In this document: positions 7,604 through 18,484 of the stretch, piece by piece
Numbering within the stretch: position 1 is the stretch's first letter
Layout: each line of letters opens with the position of its first letter
From: Xenorhabdus bovienii SS-2004
GTDB taxonomy: Bacteria; Pseudomonadota; Gammaproteobacteria; Enterobacterales; Enterobacteriaceae
Length of the DNA stretch: 64,000 nucleotides
Assembly (NCBI RefSeq): GCF_000027225.1
Contig: NC_013892.1
Coordinates: 2,046,001-2,110,000 of the forward strand
Reading direction: 5' to 3'
Translations under genes and position numbers: made by a program
The notes under the pieces: model-generated
Database searches by the model: none
Seen by the model: only the letters and a program-made list of their open reading frames with translations
What the model was told of the DNA's origin: nothing

Positions 7604-10237
7604 TCATTCCATGAACTGGAACTGAAACTCACCTTGTCCGAGAGAGACTTGTAATTGATGATATTGCTGACCATTCGCGTTAGCAGAGAGCAAGAGCTGG
7701 CTGATCTGCGGCAGCAAGGAGTTGGTCAGGATAGCATCTACCATACGGCCACCTGATTCGATTTCTGTACATCGGCCAACGATATATTTAATCATGGGTT
7801 CATCAAATGTAGCTACAATGTCATGGTTTTCCAGTAAACGTTTTTTGATCCTTGCCAATTGCAGGTGAACAATACTTGTCATCACATTATCACTCAATGG
7901 ATAGTAAGGAATGACAATCAAACGTCCGAGTAAGGCAGCAGGAAATACGTGCAGTAAGGGTTTTCGCAATGCGGTACTCAGTTTTTCTGGATCTGGAAGA
8001 GGAGCCTGTTGTAAACACAGCGAACTCACCAAATCAGCCCCAATATTGGATGTCAGGATAATAATGGTATTGCGAAAATCAATGTGGCGGCCTTCACCAT
8101 CTTCCATCCAACCCTTGTCAAAGACTTGAAAAAAAATCTCATGGACATCAGAGTGGGCTTTTTCAATTTCATCCAGTAAGACCACACTGTAGGGACGCCG
8201 GCGCACGGCTTCGGTCAATACTCCCCCTTCACCATAACCCACATACCCCGGTGGTGCCCCTTTTAAGGTGGATACCGTATGGGCTTCCTGAAATTCACTC
8301 ATATTAATGGTGATAAGATTCTGTTCGCCACCATATAGCGTTTCCGCCAATGCCAGCGCGGTTTCGGTCTTACCGACACCGGAAGGGCCACATAACATAA
8401 ACACCCCCACCGGTTTATTGGGATCATCCAATTTTGCCCGTGAAGTTCGTACCCGTTTTGCGATCAACTCTAAAGCATGGTACTGCCCGATAATACGTTG
8501 GTTGAGTGTATCCACCAAATGCAATACCGCATTAATTTCGTCTTTTACCATGCGGCCAAGAGGAACCCCCGTCCAGTCTGAGACAACGGCGGAAACAACA
8601 TTGCTGTCTACCGAAGCAAAGATAAGGGGGATCTCTCCTTGTAACGTTTTTAATTGTTGTTGCAATGCTATTAGCTCTTCATGCAGGGCATTGGGATCAT
8701 TATGCTGTTGTTGATGAAAGGAGGGGGCATAAAGTTGAGTTTGCAGATGAATAATTCTATTAATCAAGGAGAGTTCTTGCTGCCAGCGGTTTTCCAATTG
8801 AATAAGTTGTTCTTCCAATAGGGATAGCGCATTGAGGATGGTATTTGACCGTTGCTGATCGCCTATCCCCATTTTTGCTTCTCGTTCAACAATTTCTAGC
8901 TCAATCTTCAAGGCATCGATTTTATGTCGGCAATTTTCCAACTGTGGTGGTTCAGCGTTTTGGCTAATGGCAACTCTGGCGCATGCCGTATCTAATAGAG
9001 CTACAGCCTTATCGGGTAGCTGACGAGCGGGAATATAGCGATGGGAAAGCCGTATGGCAGCTTCAACGGCCTCATCCAGTAGGAGAACACGGTGATGTTT
9101 TTCCAGCGTCCAGACCAGACTGCGTAGCATCAAAAGTGCCTTGGCTTCATCGGGTTCATGAATTTGGACGACCTGAAAACGCCGGGTGAGGGCCGGATCT
9201 TTTTCAATATATTTCTTGTATTCAGACCAGGTGGTTGCTCCAAGCGTTCGTAACTGACCACGTGCCAGTACGGGCTTAAGTAAATTGGCCGCATCCCCCG
9301 TTCCCTGTTGCCCGCCTGCACCGATTAATGTATGGATTTCATCAATGAATAAAATGATCGGAAGGGGGCTGGATTGCACTTCGTCAATCACTCTGCGCAA
9401 GCGGGATTCGAATTCGCCCTTGATTCCCGCCCCGGCTTGTAACATCCCAATATCCAATAACCAAAGTTGCACATTTTGCAGTGGTGGAGGTACCTCATTT
9501 GCGGCGATCCGCAATGCCAGCCCTTCAATGATGGCGGTTTTTCCTACCCCAGCTTCACCGGTCAGTAAGGGGTTATTTTGGCGGCGGCGCATCAAGATAT
9601 CGACAATCTGGCGTATTTCTTCATCGCGTCCTGATACGGGATCAATATCACCATGGCGAGCCAGATCAGTGAGATTTTGCCCATATTGCCGCAGGGCACT
9701 GTCAGAGGATTGTGGTTTTGTCGGTTGGGAATGATGAGAGGGTGGTTCATTCTCCGGTTCTTCACTGCTATTACCGCAGATGGCGTTGAAATTATCTATT
9801 AACGTATCTGCATTGACTTGTTCAAACTGTCGGGAAATGGCTTTCAGGGTATTGTACAGATTGAAAGTCTTTAACATACCAATCAGCCAGTGCGCGGTAC
9901 GGATCTTGTCAACACCAAATTTTAATGATCCATATACCCAGGCACGCTCTACGGCACTATCAATATGTTCGGAAAGATCAGAAATCGCACTGGCTCCACG
10001 TGGCAGGCGATCCAGTGCTGTAATAATATCTTTTGCCAGCTTGGCTTCATCTAATGCAAAGTAACGGATAACCGATTGTAAATCACAGTCTTGTTGCTGC
10101 ATAAGCTGGTGCAGCCAATGGACTAACTCGACATAAGGATTACTGCGTAGTTTGCAGAAAGTTGTCGCATTTTCCAGTGAGGTGAAGAGTACACGATTGA
10201 GTTTACCAAAGAGTACAGAACGGCTGATTTCTGGCAT
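7604..10237 (-). CDS. tssH: T6SS sheath-disassembly ATPase ClpV/TssH
   Basis: This 877-residue AAA+ unfoldase recycles contracted TssB/TssC sheaths in the cytoplasm. The N-domain (~1-160) binds TssC. The first ATPase module has Walker A GEAGVGKT near 227 and Walker [15 protein letters not shown]; a long coiled-coil middle region follows. The second module has [12 protein letters not shown] near 610 and [11 protein letters not shown]. Length and motifs match ClpV rather than ClpB, whose N-domain differs. It is the last core gene of the operon, 43 bases after tssG. It looks intact. Confidence 0.96.
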   Translation of the reverse strand: MPEISRSVLFGKLNRVLFTSLENATTFCKLRSNPYVELVHWLHQLMQQQDCDLQSVIRYFALDEAKLAKDIITALDRLPRGASAISDLSEHIDSAVERAWVYGSLKFGVDKIRTAHWLIGMLKTFNLYNTLKAISRQFEQVNADTLIDNFNAICGNSSEEPENEPPSHHSQPTKPQSSDSALRQYGQNLTDLARHGDIDPVSGRDEEIRQIVDILMRRRQNNPLLTGEAGVGKTAIIEGLALRIAANEVPPPLQNVQLWLLDIGMLQAGAGIKGEFESRLRRVIDEVQSSPLPIILFIDEIHTLIGAGGQQGTGDAANLLKPVLARGQLRTLGATTWSEYKKYIEKDPALTRRFQVVQIHEPDEAKALLMLRSLVWTLEKHHRVLLLDEAVEAAIRLSHRYIPARQLPDKAVALLDTACARVAISQNAEPPQLENCRHKIDALKIELEIVEREAKMGIGDQQRSNTILNALSLLEEQLIQLENRWQQELSLINRIIHLQTQLYAPSFHQQQHNDPNALHEELIALQQQLKTLQGEIPLIFASVDSNVVSAVVSDWTGVPLGRMVKDEINAVLHLVDTLNQRIIGQYHALELIAKRVRTSRAKLDDPNKPVGVFMLCGPSGVGKTETALALAETLYGGEQNLITINMSEFQEAHTVSTLKGAPPGYVGYGEGGVLTEAVRRRPYSVVLLDEIEKAHSDVHEIFFQVFDKGWMEDGEGRHIDFRNTIIILTSNIGADLVSSLCLQQAPLPDPEKLSTALRKPLLHVFPAALLGRLIVIPYYPLSDNVMTSIVHLQLARIKKRLLENHDIVATFDEPMIKYIVGRCTEIESGGRMVDAILTNSLLPQISQLLLSANANGQQYHQLQVSLGQGEFQFQFME

Positions 10238-10280
10238 AAATATACCCGCAGCAATATTGGTGTTGAAGGAGGAATAGGTT

Positions 10281-11363
10281 TTAATGCGTCTTGCAGGATT
10301 TAGGGTTGTAGATTAAGTCATCATAATGGCTTGATTTGTTAACCTTACCCAGCCAGCTATTGAGTCCCAATTTCCCCGTTTCTGACAGGCGCATTTCGGT
10401 GATGTCTGATTTATCAAGTATCAGCCTAATATCCCAGCCGTACTCGATACCTAAGTATTGATAAACCCACTCACGCACTTGTTGAGATTTCGTCTGTTCA
10501 GGCAGAAACATGTCGTACTCTGCCTGAGTTAATGGCCCTAGTTCAATACGGAATTTATGTTGAATATCATGTATTGCAATGCCCAAAATGGCGGACTTAC
10601 CTAAACAGGGCACATGACGTCCTGCTGCCAGTCGCGCCTGATCTTGCGTTTCAATCTGCAACCATTGTGGAATATTTTGGATAATTTTTACGGGAACCTT
10701 GAAATAAAAAAGCATTATTTTTTTCAACCCTTCCGCATTATGCCTCTGGCGGGAAAGATGGCCGGACAACGCGTAATGGGCATGATTGTTAATAGAGTTA
10801 CGGGTAATGTGATTGTGATTGACCGGGTTGGAATTCTGCTGGGCTGACAATCCCATCCCTATCAGGCAAGCCATATAATGACAAAACTTCTGGTTGTCAG
10901 GTCTATCTAATGATGAGGTAGGTTGTGCATTGGCCCAGGCTCGATAGAACAGGAGTATCAGCCGATGGTGAAATAGATTGGTAAAGGCACCCAAAGTGGG
11001 ATCTTGATAATTATATTCCCGTGAATAGGTATATTCAGTCAGGTGCAGAGGTAATGGGCCATTGGGACCAAATAATCCGAAGCTGTAAATAAGTACTTCG
11101 TAGAGTTTTGAATTTTTTAACTGATGGACTGTGGAAATTGTGGAAGGTGCGAATGCCATTGACGCTTTTTGTCCCAAGCGCAAAGGTTCATAGCGTGGTA
11201 ATGGGGCTGTCCCTAATCGGTAATACCCTCCCGCTTGGGCATCAATGCGACGTAGGGTCTGGAACAGATCAAATTGCCAGGGGGCTTGGGTGAGTTGTTG
11301 CCAAAAATACTCTGGCAAGCGGCATACACGATGAATGGCCGTAATATCTGTTTTCATATTCAA
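10281..11363 (-). CDS. tssG: T6SS baseplate subunit TssG
   Basis: The 360-residue protein belongs to the TssG (ImpH/VasB) family, which forms a baseplate wedge with TssE, TssF and TssK. It contains the family's typical N-terminal stretch [15 protein letters not shown] and the early motif [17 protein letters not shown]; the latter is a strong TssG signature. It starts 51 bases after the tssF stop. Nothing suggests damage. Confidence 0.94.
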   Translation of the reverse strand: MNMKTDITAIHRVCRLPEYFWQQLTQAPWQFDLFQTLRRIDAQAGGYYRLGTAPLPRYEPLRLGQKASMAFAPSTISTVHQLKNSKLYEVLIYSFGLFGPNGPLPLHLTEYTYSREYNYQDPTLGAFTNLFHHRLILLFYRAWANAQPTSSLDRPDNQKFCHYMACLIGMGLSAQQNSNPVNHNHITRNSINNHAHYALSGHLSRQRHNAEGLKKIMLFYFKVPVKIIQNIPQWLQIETQDQARLAAGRHVPCLGKSAILGIAIHDIQHKFRIELGPLTQAEYDMFLPEQTKSQQVREWVYQYLGIEYGWDIRLILDKSDITEMRLSETGKLGLNSWLGKVNKSSHYDDLIYNPKSCKTH

Positions 11364-11414
11364 TTCCCATCTTCTCGCACATTGTTACTTTGTGGGCTTG
11401 TCCCCACACATCAC

Positions 11415-13289
11415 TTATATTAACTTCTTGCTGCCCATGCGGGCAGGCCAGAAGCCAACTTGTCCACGTTGCTGGCTATACAGTGTCATTTCAGTAAAGG
11501 CGTTTATGGTGACCAAACGCGAGAATAATTTTTCCAGCACACTGCCTAAAAGCCACGGGCTGGCGCCGGCAAACTCCTGCTCATCGACTTCGAGTTTAAT
11601 GCTGACACCACGGGCAAAGACGATAAGGCCAGTATCGGGCACTCTACGATAGACTTCTTTTAATGAGCAGTGTCGTATGCCATTAATCTGGCGTACGACT
11701 GCTGGCTCAGCAAGGTCGGCATAGAGACTTAATAGCTGTCGTAGCGTCTGGGTGCCTTCTTCTTGGTTTTGATCCATAAAATTCATGTAATTAATTTGAA
11801 GCTGGCTGATTAATTTCCATGATACAGCCCCTTCAGCCAGAGCAGGGCGAGGGATGGTCGGCCTTTTAATAAACTCAATTTTACTGATCGGGATGGAGTC
11901 CAGCATGGCAAAGCTATTGATATCTTTTTGCCGCAACATTGCGGGTAGATCTCGGTTAGTACACATCACATCGGCACTCAGATACCTTAATGTATCAGGC
12001 CACGGAGAGTGATGTTCATCCACAATAGAGATAAATGTTTCTGTGCCGATATAGCTCGTGCGGGTGCCATAATGATGGGCGTGTTCAGACAATATGCGTG
12101 GCTCCCGGCGCAGTGAAAAATAGGCACCGTAATTATCAGGATCATCGCTATTAGTTGACCAAAAAGGACGAAATATACGCTCTTGCTTATGTTGTGCATC
12201 GATACCGAGTAAACGTTGCACGGAAAAAATTTCGTAATCTAATGGACGGGTGTTATCCACGACCAGATGATATTCATTGGTACTTTCATCAACCGTCAAT
12301 CGCTCGGTCATTTTGGGAAATAAATTGATCACAGGTGTACAGTTCAATGCCAGATAGGAAATATCGATCAGGCTTTCCAAACGGCTATCGGTTTTGTTTA
12401 AGAGCAGAATAAGTTCGAATTCAACGTCTTCCTTGGTCTCCTTGAGCAAAGGTTGCATACCACAAATACTGAAAAATCGAAAACGTGCCGGAAAGGCAAA
12501 ATATTCTTGAACCTGGCGATATCCACTGAAATTACGGGGATCATTGGGTAAGAGGGCTTGCTCATCATCAAAACCTTCATGATGTGGAGCAATGTCAGGC
12601 AATGTCAGGTATTGTGGGGAGGCTCCCTGAGTTTGGCATACCATCCCAACCGAGTGCTCCATTATCAGTTCCAGCAGTTTTTGGGATTGAATATCTGGCC
12701 CTGAAAGAAAAAAGGTCAGTTTATTAAGATCCAAATCGTGGAGAAAGAGCTTTCCCTTACAGGCAAGGCGGATACGTAATGCACTGACTGCACCATAGTG
12801 ATGAAGGTTTAAACCCACCAGAGGAAAATTGGCGGGGATCTTGCCAAGCTCAACTTTTTGTAGTTTCAGCGGTTGTAAGATGACATCCTGAGTCGTGGAA
12901 TATTGCAAGGTAATGCCATCGTTCTCCAGAGACTGGCAGCGCATAATCGAGCCGTGTGGCACCAGAAAACCGTGGCTGATATCTCCCTTACTCATGTCTG
13001 GTTGGAGTTCTGTAATGGCCATGGAAGGGGTGGGAGCCAGATAATTGGGATAGAGCATTTCCAGTAAATGCTGGGAAAAATGCTGAAATTCGGCATCCAT
13101 TTTTAACTGGATGCGGGAAGTCAAGAAAGCAAACCCTTCTATCAGGCGTTCAACATAGGGATCGGCGATATCAATGCCATGCATGCCTAATCGATTGGCA
13201 ATTTTGGGGTAGCGTTCCGCAAACTCTTTACCCATTTCACGTAAGTACACCAACTCTCGGTTATAGTATTCCAATAGTTTGCTATCCAT
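11415..13289 (-). CDS. tssF: T6SS baseplate subunit TssF
   Basis: TssF (ImpG/VasA family), 624 residues, is the main baseplate wedge protein and has two copies per wedge. The start MDSKLLEYYNRELVYLREMGKEFAERYPKIA is characteristic, followed by DPYVERLIEGFAFLTSRIQLKMDAEF. It sits between tssE (19 bases) and tssG (51 bases), the usual order. It appears full length. Confidence 0.96.
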   Translation of the reverse strand: MDSKLLEYYNRELVYLREMGKEFAERYPKIANRLGMHGIDIADPYVERLIEGFAFLTSRIQLKMDAEFQHFSQHLLEMLYPNYLAPTPSMAITELQPDMSKGDISHGFLVPHGSIMRCQSLENDGITLQYSTTQDVILQPLKLQKVELGKIPANFPLVGLNLHHYGAVSALRIRLACKGKLFLHDLDLNKLTFFLSGPDIQSQKLLELIMEHSVGMVCQTQGASPQYLTLPDIAPHHEGFDDEQALLPNDPRNFSGYRQVQEYFAFPARFRFFSICGMQPLLKETKEDVEFELILLLNKTDSRLESLIDISYLALNCTPVINLFPKMTERLTVDESTNEYHLVVDNTRPLDYEIFSVQRLLGIDAQHKQERIFRPFWSTNSDDPDNYGAYFSLRREPRILSEHAHHYGTRTSYIGTETFISIVDEHHSPWPDTLRYLSADVMCTNRDLPAMLRQKDINSFAMLDSIPISKIEFIKRPTIPRPALAEGAVSWKLISQLQINYMNFMDQNQEEGTQTLRQLLSLYADLAEPAVVRQINGIRHCSLKEVYRRVPDTGLIVFARGVSIKLEVDEQEFAGASPWLLGSVLEKLFSRLVTINAFTEMTLYSQQRGQVGFWPARMGSKKLI

Positions 13290-13308
13290 GATTCTCCTCT
13301 CAGGTTTT

Positions 13309-13863
13309 TTATCCGGCTTCTTTCATGGTGAAATAACCGTGTTCTAGATCGAGGTTACTGCGAAACAAAAATTCTATTGGCCAGGGGATACACCACAAAA
13401 ATCCTTTTATTTCGATGGACAATGTATTGTATAGAGACAGTGAACGAATATCGGAAATGCAATTAACTTGCAGTTCATTGGGAATAATACGGGGTTCAAA
13501 AATATGGATCGCTTTAATGATTTTATTTTGGATATCACTCCATTCAATATCGGATATATTTTTACCCGCCAGTGGTGCTATGCCAAAGTTATAAGCAGAG
13601 CGCTGTATTTCAGGGAAACAAGAAAAATCTTGATTAGGTTCTTTATTAATGCTGTTGAGTAACCATTGTAAATCCCGCAGGACATTTTGCCGAAAGGTTC
13701 TGTGTGATAATAAATAATTGTTCATGTTTTCTTTTTTCTTATCAGGTTCATTGTCAGTAAGCCTGTCAAGCAAAGAAGACTGCATCCTATCTCTGGCAGT
13801 TATGCGTGCAGGAGGTTTTCGAAAATGATAACCGCCATGTAATAAAGTAATATTATCTTTCAT
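13309..13863 (-). CDS. tssE: T6SS baseplate subunit TssE (gp25-like)
   Basis: The 184-residue protein has the gp25/GPW lysozyme-like fold of TssE, which caps the sheath start in the baseplate. The family-type start LLDRLTDNE is near residue 30, then LRDLQWLLNS and a C-terminal FLFRSNLDLEHGYF. Family members run ~130-180 residues; the extra N-terminus (GGYHFRKPPARITARD) is modest. It is placed directly before tssF. Confidence 0.88.
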   Translation of the reverse strand: MKDNITLLHGGYHFRKPPARITARDRMQSSLLDRLTDNEPDKKKENMNNYLLSHRTFRQNVLRDLQWLLNSINKEPNQDFSCFPEIQRSAYNFGIAPLAGKNISDIEWSDIQNKIIKAIHIFEPRIIPNELQVNCISDIRSLSLYNTLSIEIKGFLWCIPWPIEFLFRSNLDLEHGYFTMKEAG

Positions 13864-13922
13864 TATTATTTATCTACTCATTAATTATCGGTTATCTATT
13901 AAATGTTGTTATTGTGCGGGTG

Positions 13923-15476
13923 TTATTTTTTATCTTTGTTCTTTAATTTATCTTGTGAGTGTTTATATCGGATAATTTCTGACTCATAGGCTTGCCGAAA
14001 CTGTTCACCAAATATAGTGTGATCCTGTTCAATTTTTTCCATATTTTTCTGATAATGTTTGGTGAAATAGTCCCATAAAGCAGCTTTATACGTTGATGAT
14101 AATGCCAAACGAGGCAGTCTGCCGGCAGCTTGTGCTTTTTGTTTAACCACTAAGGGATCAAATCGTTGTAACATCTCTGCCGTAATAGTGCGTAAACCGG
14201 CAATCATACCCAATTGATGTGCTTGTAACTCGATTAAAATATCTCGTGTTGCCTGTTCTGCTGACATAAATCCTGGCATATGTTCGCCAATCATTTGGAT
14301 CAGCACCGCTTGACCCGAAGGAAAAAGTGCAAAGGGATTGTTGCCATCCACCAGAATCTGGGCAACTCCGGTATCAGTCTCATATTTCAACTGTGTGCGT
14401 GACGCATTTAACGCTATAATGCCTTGTGATAACTGGCTAAGTAATTTCCCCAGTTTATACAGGGTATGCCCATCAAATTGCAGGTTTTGGAGATGATTAA
14501 GCCCCATACCCTCCAATAAAGCGGCTAAGAGTTGACCCTCTAATTTAACACCTTCTTCGGCCTGATCGGGTTGATGGGGATTAGGCGGATATGTCACTGG
14601 GTCGATATCCAAGTGTTCATTGTTATGACGGTGGAAAGGGGGATCACTGGCACCATATTGAGGGTCAGAAGAGCCTGTATTAGCCTGTGCGACCAAAGGT
14701 TCAGCATTCTCCATTACCCAATTTAGCGGCTCATCATGCAAAATCCCCCGCCGATGTTTATCGGAAAATAGAATCAGGGGATCAATTTCTGGTTTATCGC
14801 GCTGATTGCCCTGCTGCAATAAGGTACTGGGCGTACTGTCATTGAGAATATTTTCCTGCTGGCTATCCGTGTTTGCATTAAACATCGTGATTGGATCCGT
14901 GGCACGGTGTTGCAAGGAATCCAGATCAATTATTGTTTCCATCTGTTCGAGAGGGTTTATTGGATTACGTTCCTGATGCCGCTGAGGTTTTATGAGTGGA
15001 TTATTGTCATTGAGTGTCTTAGCAACTTGTTGGGGAGTCTGAGGCATGCTTTCATCGGGCGTAAACGTGTTCTCCAATCCATCCCAAATTTCACTGGGAA
15101 TATCTTTGCGAATTGTTGTCAATGGTGGCGTGTTCACACTATTCGTATTATTCGAACCTTGGTTAATATTAATGACTTGGATTTGGTAATCACCGATATT
15201 TAACGTATCACCATCGCGTATTTCAATCCTCCGGTCGGGAGCGATGGGGATGGTATTTAACAAAATATCAGAGGCAGCCCCCCGATTGGTCATACGACAT
15301 TCTCCATCGATGGAAACAGATACAGTGGCCTGTAAACGAGCTATAGCCTGCCCTTCATCGGGCAAAATCCAGTTATTATCTGGGGAGCGGCCAATTGTGC
15401 CACCGGGTGGCATAAAATCATAACTCAGTTGTTGCGGCTGGCTTGTACCAATATTTTTAACAATGGTGAATCGCAT
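13923..15476 (-). CDS. tagH: T6SS-associated FHA-domain protein (TagH/Fha type)
   Basis: Of 517 residues, the first ~100 form a forkhead-associated phosphothreonine-binding domain: GGTIGRSPDNNWILPDEG, then CRMTNRG and IRDGDTLNIGDYQI. A long low-complexity, Asn/Gln/Pro-rich linker follows (~110-320). The C-terminal ~190 residues match the TagH C-terminal domain found in T6SS FHA proteins. In other systems Fha proteins promote assembly, often downstream of a PpkA kinase. No PpkA/PppA pair is visible here, so phospho-control, if any, is encoded elsewhere. Confidence 0.9.
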   Translation of the reverse strand: MRFTIVKNIGTSQPQQLSYDFMPPGGTIGRSPDNNWILPDEGQAIARLQATVSVSIDGECRMTNRGAASDILLNTIPIAPDRRIEIRDGDTLNIGDYQIQVININQGSNNTNSVNTPPLTTIRKDIPSEIWDGLENTFTPDESMPQTPQQVAKTLNDNNPLIKPQRHQERNPINPLEQMETIIDLDSLQHRATDPITMFNANTDSQQENILNDSTPSTLLQQGNQRDKPEIDPLILFSDKHRRGILHDEPLNWVMENAEPLVAQANTGSSDPQYGASDPPFHRHNNEHLDIDPVTYPPNPHQPDQAEEGVKLEGQLLAALLEGMGLNHLQNLQFDGHTLYKLGKLLSQLSQGIIALNASRTQLKYETDTGVAQILVDGNNPFALFPSGQAVLIQMIGEHMPGFMSAEQATRDILIELQAHQLGMIAGLRTITAEMLQRFDPLVVKQKAQAAGRLPRLALSSTYKAALWDYFTKHYQKNMEKIEQDHTIFGEQFRQAYESEIIRYKHSQDKLKNKDKK

Positions 15477-15503
15477 AATGATAGATGCCTATTATTGGTG
15501 GGA

Positions 15504-15529
15504 AATAACCTCCCCTAAGGGAGGTTATT
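15504..15529 (-). terminator. Stem-loop immediately after hcp
   Basis: AATAACCTCCC and GGGAGGTTATT form a perfect 11-bp stem around a 4-base loop, followed on the minus strand by TTTCCC. Placed 38 bases after the hcp stop inside a continuous operon, it probably attenuates transcription or protects hcp mRNA 3' ends, allowing Hcp to be made in excess. Confidence 0.65.
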
Positions 15530-15567
15530 GGCCGTATTATATGAGAAAATAAAATAAATAATGAATA

Positions 15568-16071
15568 TTATTCGATGACATTTTTTTCAAGATCCCAGGT
15601 CCAGGTGGTTTCAGCCTGTTTTTTACCTTCATAATCTGCTGGCGTGTAATTGAATTGGAATTTTTTCATTTTTAGGCCAACCGTGATGACATTATCGGAA
15701 GGCTGTCCACTGCCGATTTCAGAAATATAAGTATTGGTAAGTTCATATTTAGCCCATATTGCCGGTTCATTATCGCCAATGAAGCGAAGTATATGAATTT
15801 TTGTTGTCTTAATATGTTTACCCGTGACAGCATATTTTTCTAAGGCGCTTATTGCTTTGTCATAATTAATATGAAGCATGAAATGGCTTAAAATACCTTT
15901 ACCTGAACCCCAGCTTCCTATATCGGTTAAGCCATTAGCAGGGTTAATTATGGCACGACTAATAAATTGGACACCGATCCATTTTTCATAACCTTTAGTT
16001 TGCGATTCACCCTCAATGCCCTCGAATTGAACGAAAGAATGAGTATTATACATGGAATTGAAATCAGACAT
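15568..16071 (-). CDS. hcp: T6SS tube protein Hcp (TssD)
   Basis: Hcp hexamers stack into the expelled inner tube. The 167-residue protein has the Hcp family fold signatures [11 protein letters not shown] near the start, IGVQFIS and a C-terminal TWTWDLE. It stands slightly apart from its neighbours: 165 bases from tssC and 91 from the FHA gene. The upstream gap is AT-rich and could hold its own promoter, and a strong stem-loop follows the gene. Confidence 0.93.
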
Positions 16072-16236
16072 AATTACACCTCAAATTATATTTATTATAA
16101 CAACAATGAATAATGAATAATGTTGAATGCAGAACAACAGTTTTAATTTATGTGGTAACAGTGATGTGTTGATGGGAAATTAAAGATGAAAGACAATAAG
16201 ATTATGGTTGATAATGTTACTCCTAATATTAGAGAA

Positions 16237-17739
16237 CTAAGTGCTTTTTAATGAAGGTAATCTTGATACCAGACGTAAAGAAACGGTTAATCCTTCTAAT
16301 TGATAATGTGGGCGTAGGAAAAATTTAGCGTGATAATATCCTGGGTTACTTGGGATTTCTTCTACTTGTACTTCTGCGGCAGCCAAGGGTTTTCGTGCTT
16401 TGGTTCCTGCAGAAGAGTTGGTCGGATCACCGTCAACATAATTGATTATCCAGTTATTAAGCCAGTTCTCCATATCATTACGTTCCTGAAATGTACCGAT
16501 TTTATCGCGGACAATACATTTTAAATAGTGAGCGAAACGACAGCAGGCGAATAAATAAGGTAGGCGAGCTGAAAGATTTGCATTAGCGGTGGCGTCGTGG
16601 TCGTAATATTCAGACGGTTTCTGCAATGATTGTGCCCCAATAAAGGCGGCCATATCGGTATTTTTACGATGCAAGAGTGGAATAAAACCATTTTTAGCCA
16701 ATTCAGCCTCACGGCGATCACTAATGGCGATTTCGGTGGGGCATTTGATATCAACCCCGCCATCATCGGTTGGGAAAGTATAGCAAGGCAAATTTTCTAC
16801 AGTACCACCGGATTCTACGCCATGGATAGAAGTACACCAGCCATATAATTTAAATGAGCGGTTGATATTAACAGCCATAGCATAAGCTGCATTGGCCCAG
16901 GTATAGTTACTGTGGGTAGGGCCTTCGGTATCCTCCTCAAAATTAAAATTATCGACAGGATTTGTTTTATTACCATAGGGCAGACGGGAGAGAAAACGGG
17001 GTAAAGTTAATCCCAGATAACGAACATCTTCCGATTCACGCAAACTATGCCAAGGGGCATATTCGGTATTTTGGAAAACTTTGGTGAGATCCCGTGGATT
17101 AGATAACTCTTGCCAGCATTCCATTTGCATCACACTTGGTGAGGCGCCCGAAAGAAATGGACAATGCGCGGCGGCACTAATCTGAGCCATCTCCCGTAAG
17201 AGTTCAACATCGGGTGCGGTGTGATCGAAATAATAATCTCCGATAAGGCAACCATAAGGCTCACCGCCAAACTGGCCATATTCCGCTTCATAGATTTTTT
17301 TAAAGACAGGGCTTTGATCCCAGCTCACACCTTTGAAACGTTTTAGCGTACTGCCCAACTCTTTTTTGGAAATACACATAACACGGATTTTTAACATTTC
17401 ATCGGTTTCCGTGTTATTGACGAGATAATGCAACCCTCGCCAAGCCCCTTCCAACGCTTGGAACTCATCATGATGCAAAATATGATTAATTTGCTGTGAT
17501 AGTTTTTTATCGATCTCAGTAATCAGGGCTTGAATGGTTCGGTAGGTATCACCGGAGATTGTGACCGTATTTTCCAGCGCCTGTTGTGCCAATGTAGTCA
17601 CAGCACTTTCCACAGCGCTTCGTGCCTGGTCGCTTTGTGGACGAAATTCTTTATTCAGCAATACACTCAGTTCATCAGGGGTATATTCTTTTGAGAGCTG
17701 CTCTTGCTGAAATTCAGTTTCTTGTTCAGTCGTACTCAT
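16237..17739 (-). CDS. tssC: T6SS sheath large subunit TssC
   Basis: TssC, with TssB, forms the contractile sheath around the Hcp tube. The 500-residue protein contains family stretches such as LEGAWRGLHYLVNNTETD, GEPYGCLIGDYYFDHTAPDVELL and the C-terminal FFLRPHYQLEGLTVSLRLVSRLPS. It follows tssB by only 3 bases, the usual tight pairing that keeps the subunits in register. It is intact. Confidence 0.97.
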   Translation of the reverse strand: MSTTEQETEFQQEQLSKEYTPDELSVLLNKEFRPQSDQARSAVESAVTTLAQQALENTVTISGDTYRTIQALITEIDKKLSQQINHILHHDEFQALEGAWRGLHYLVNNTETDEMLKIRVMCISKKELGSTLKRFKGVSWDQSPVFKKIYEAEYGQFGGEPYGCLIGDYYFDHTAPDVELLREMAQISAAAHCPFLSGASPSVMQMECWQELSNPRDLTKVFQNTEYAPWHSLRESEDVRYLGLTLPRFLSRLPYGNKTNPVDNFNFEEDTEGPTHSNYTWANAAYAMAVNINRSFKLYGWCTSIHGVESGGTVENLPCYTFPTDDGGVDIKCPTEIAISDRREAELAKNGFIPLLHRKNTDMAAFIGAQSLQKPSEYYDHDATANANLSARLPYLFACCRFAHYLKCIVRDKIGTFQERNDMENWLNNWIINYVDGDPTNSSAGTKARKPLAAAEVQVEEIPSNPGYYHAKFFLRPHYQLEGLTVSLRLVSRLPSLKST

Positions 17740-17742
17740 GAA

Positions 17743-18294
17743 TTACTCCTTATTTTCAGCCTCTTCTGTGTCGGTGATACTCTCAGTATCAGCAACACCT
17801 TCGGTGGGTTTTGGTGCATCGGCCAGTGATTTCAGCAGAGCAGGATTTTGCAGGATATCGGCGATCAATTGTTCTGCGCCGCTTTTGCCATCCATATAGG
17901 ATAATAGGTTTGCCAGTTGGGTTCGCGCCTCCAGTAACTTAGCTAGGGGTTCCACTTTTTTAGCAATCACATCAGGCTGAAAATCTTCCATTTTTTCAAA
18001 AATTAATTCGACATTCAGTTTCCCATCATGGGTTAGTGTATTGTCCACCTGGAAAGCAACACGGGGCTGTGTTGATTTCATGCGTTCATCAAAATTATCA
18101 AGATCAATTTCCATGAATTTGCGGTCATTCACTTCCGGTAGAGCCTCTAATGTTTTTCCTGTTAAGTCGCTCATCACCCCCATAACAAACGGCAATTGAA
18201 TTTTTTGTTCTGAACCATAAAGCTCGACATCATATTCAATCTGTACGCGCGGAGGACGATTTAGAGCAATAAACTTTTGTCCACTGGATTTCAT
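17743..18294 (-). CDS. tssB: T6SS sheath small subunit TssB
   Basis: The 183-residue protein starts with the family pattern RPPRVQIEYDVELYGSEQKIQLPFVMGVMSDLTG. A middle DFQPDVIAKKVEPLAKLLEAR helix and a terminal acidic tail (TDTEEAENKE) follow. It pairs with TssC, 3 bases downstream. A MITE-like repeat lies in the 190-base gap separating it from tssA. Confidence 0.96.
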   Translation of the reverse strand: MKSSGQKFIALNRPPRVQIEYDVELYGSEQKIQLPFVMGVMSDLTGKTLEALPEVNDRKFMEIDLDNFDERMKSTQPRVAFQVDNTLTHDGKLNVELIFEKMEDFQPDVIAKKVEPLAKLLEARTQLANLLSYMDGKSGAEQLIADILQNPALLKSLADAPKPTEGVADTESITDTEEAENKE

Positions 18295-18341
18295 GACAAA
18301 TTCTCCATTACTGGCTAATAATTAGCTAATTTAATCGGATA

Positions 18342-18444
18342 TATAGCAGTCGCCTTTCAAGATGCGTGATATCTCCCCGCGTAGCGGGGAGATATAAACA
18401 CTTACATGGGTTTGCAAGCGGCAACTTGAAGTTGGATGGATATA
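18342..18444. repeat. MITE-like intergenic repeat 1 (~103 bp) between tssA and tssB
   Basis: It begins TATAGCAGTCGCCTTTCAAG and ends CAACTTGAAGTTGGATGGATATA, so TATA lies at both ends with partly inverted arms; an inner palindrome CTCCCCGCGTAGCGGGGAG lies between. A second copy is at 19592-19690. The ends resemble the intact IS630 ends (ATAC... with TTGAAGATGC), so a non-autonomous derivative is plausible. Confidence 0.7.
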
Positions 18445-18484
18445 AAACGACACATGGCTTGATAGATTGTTGAAAAAACGACGA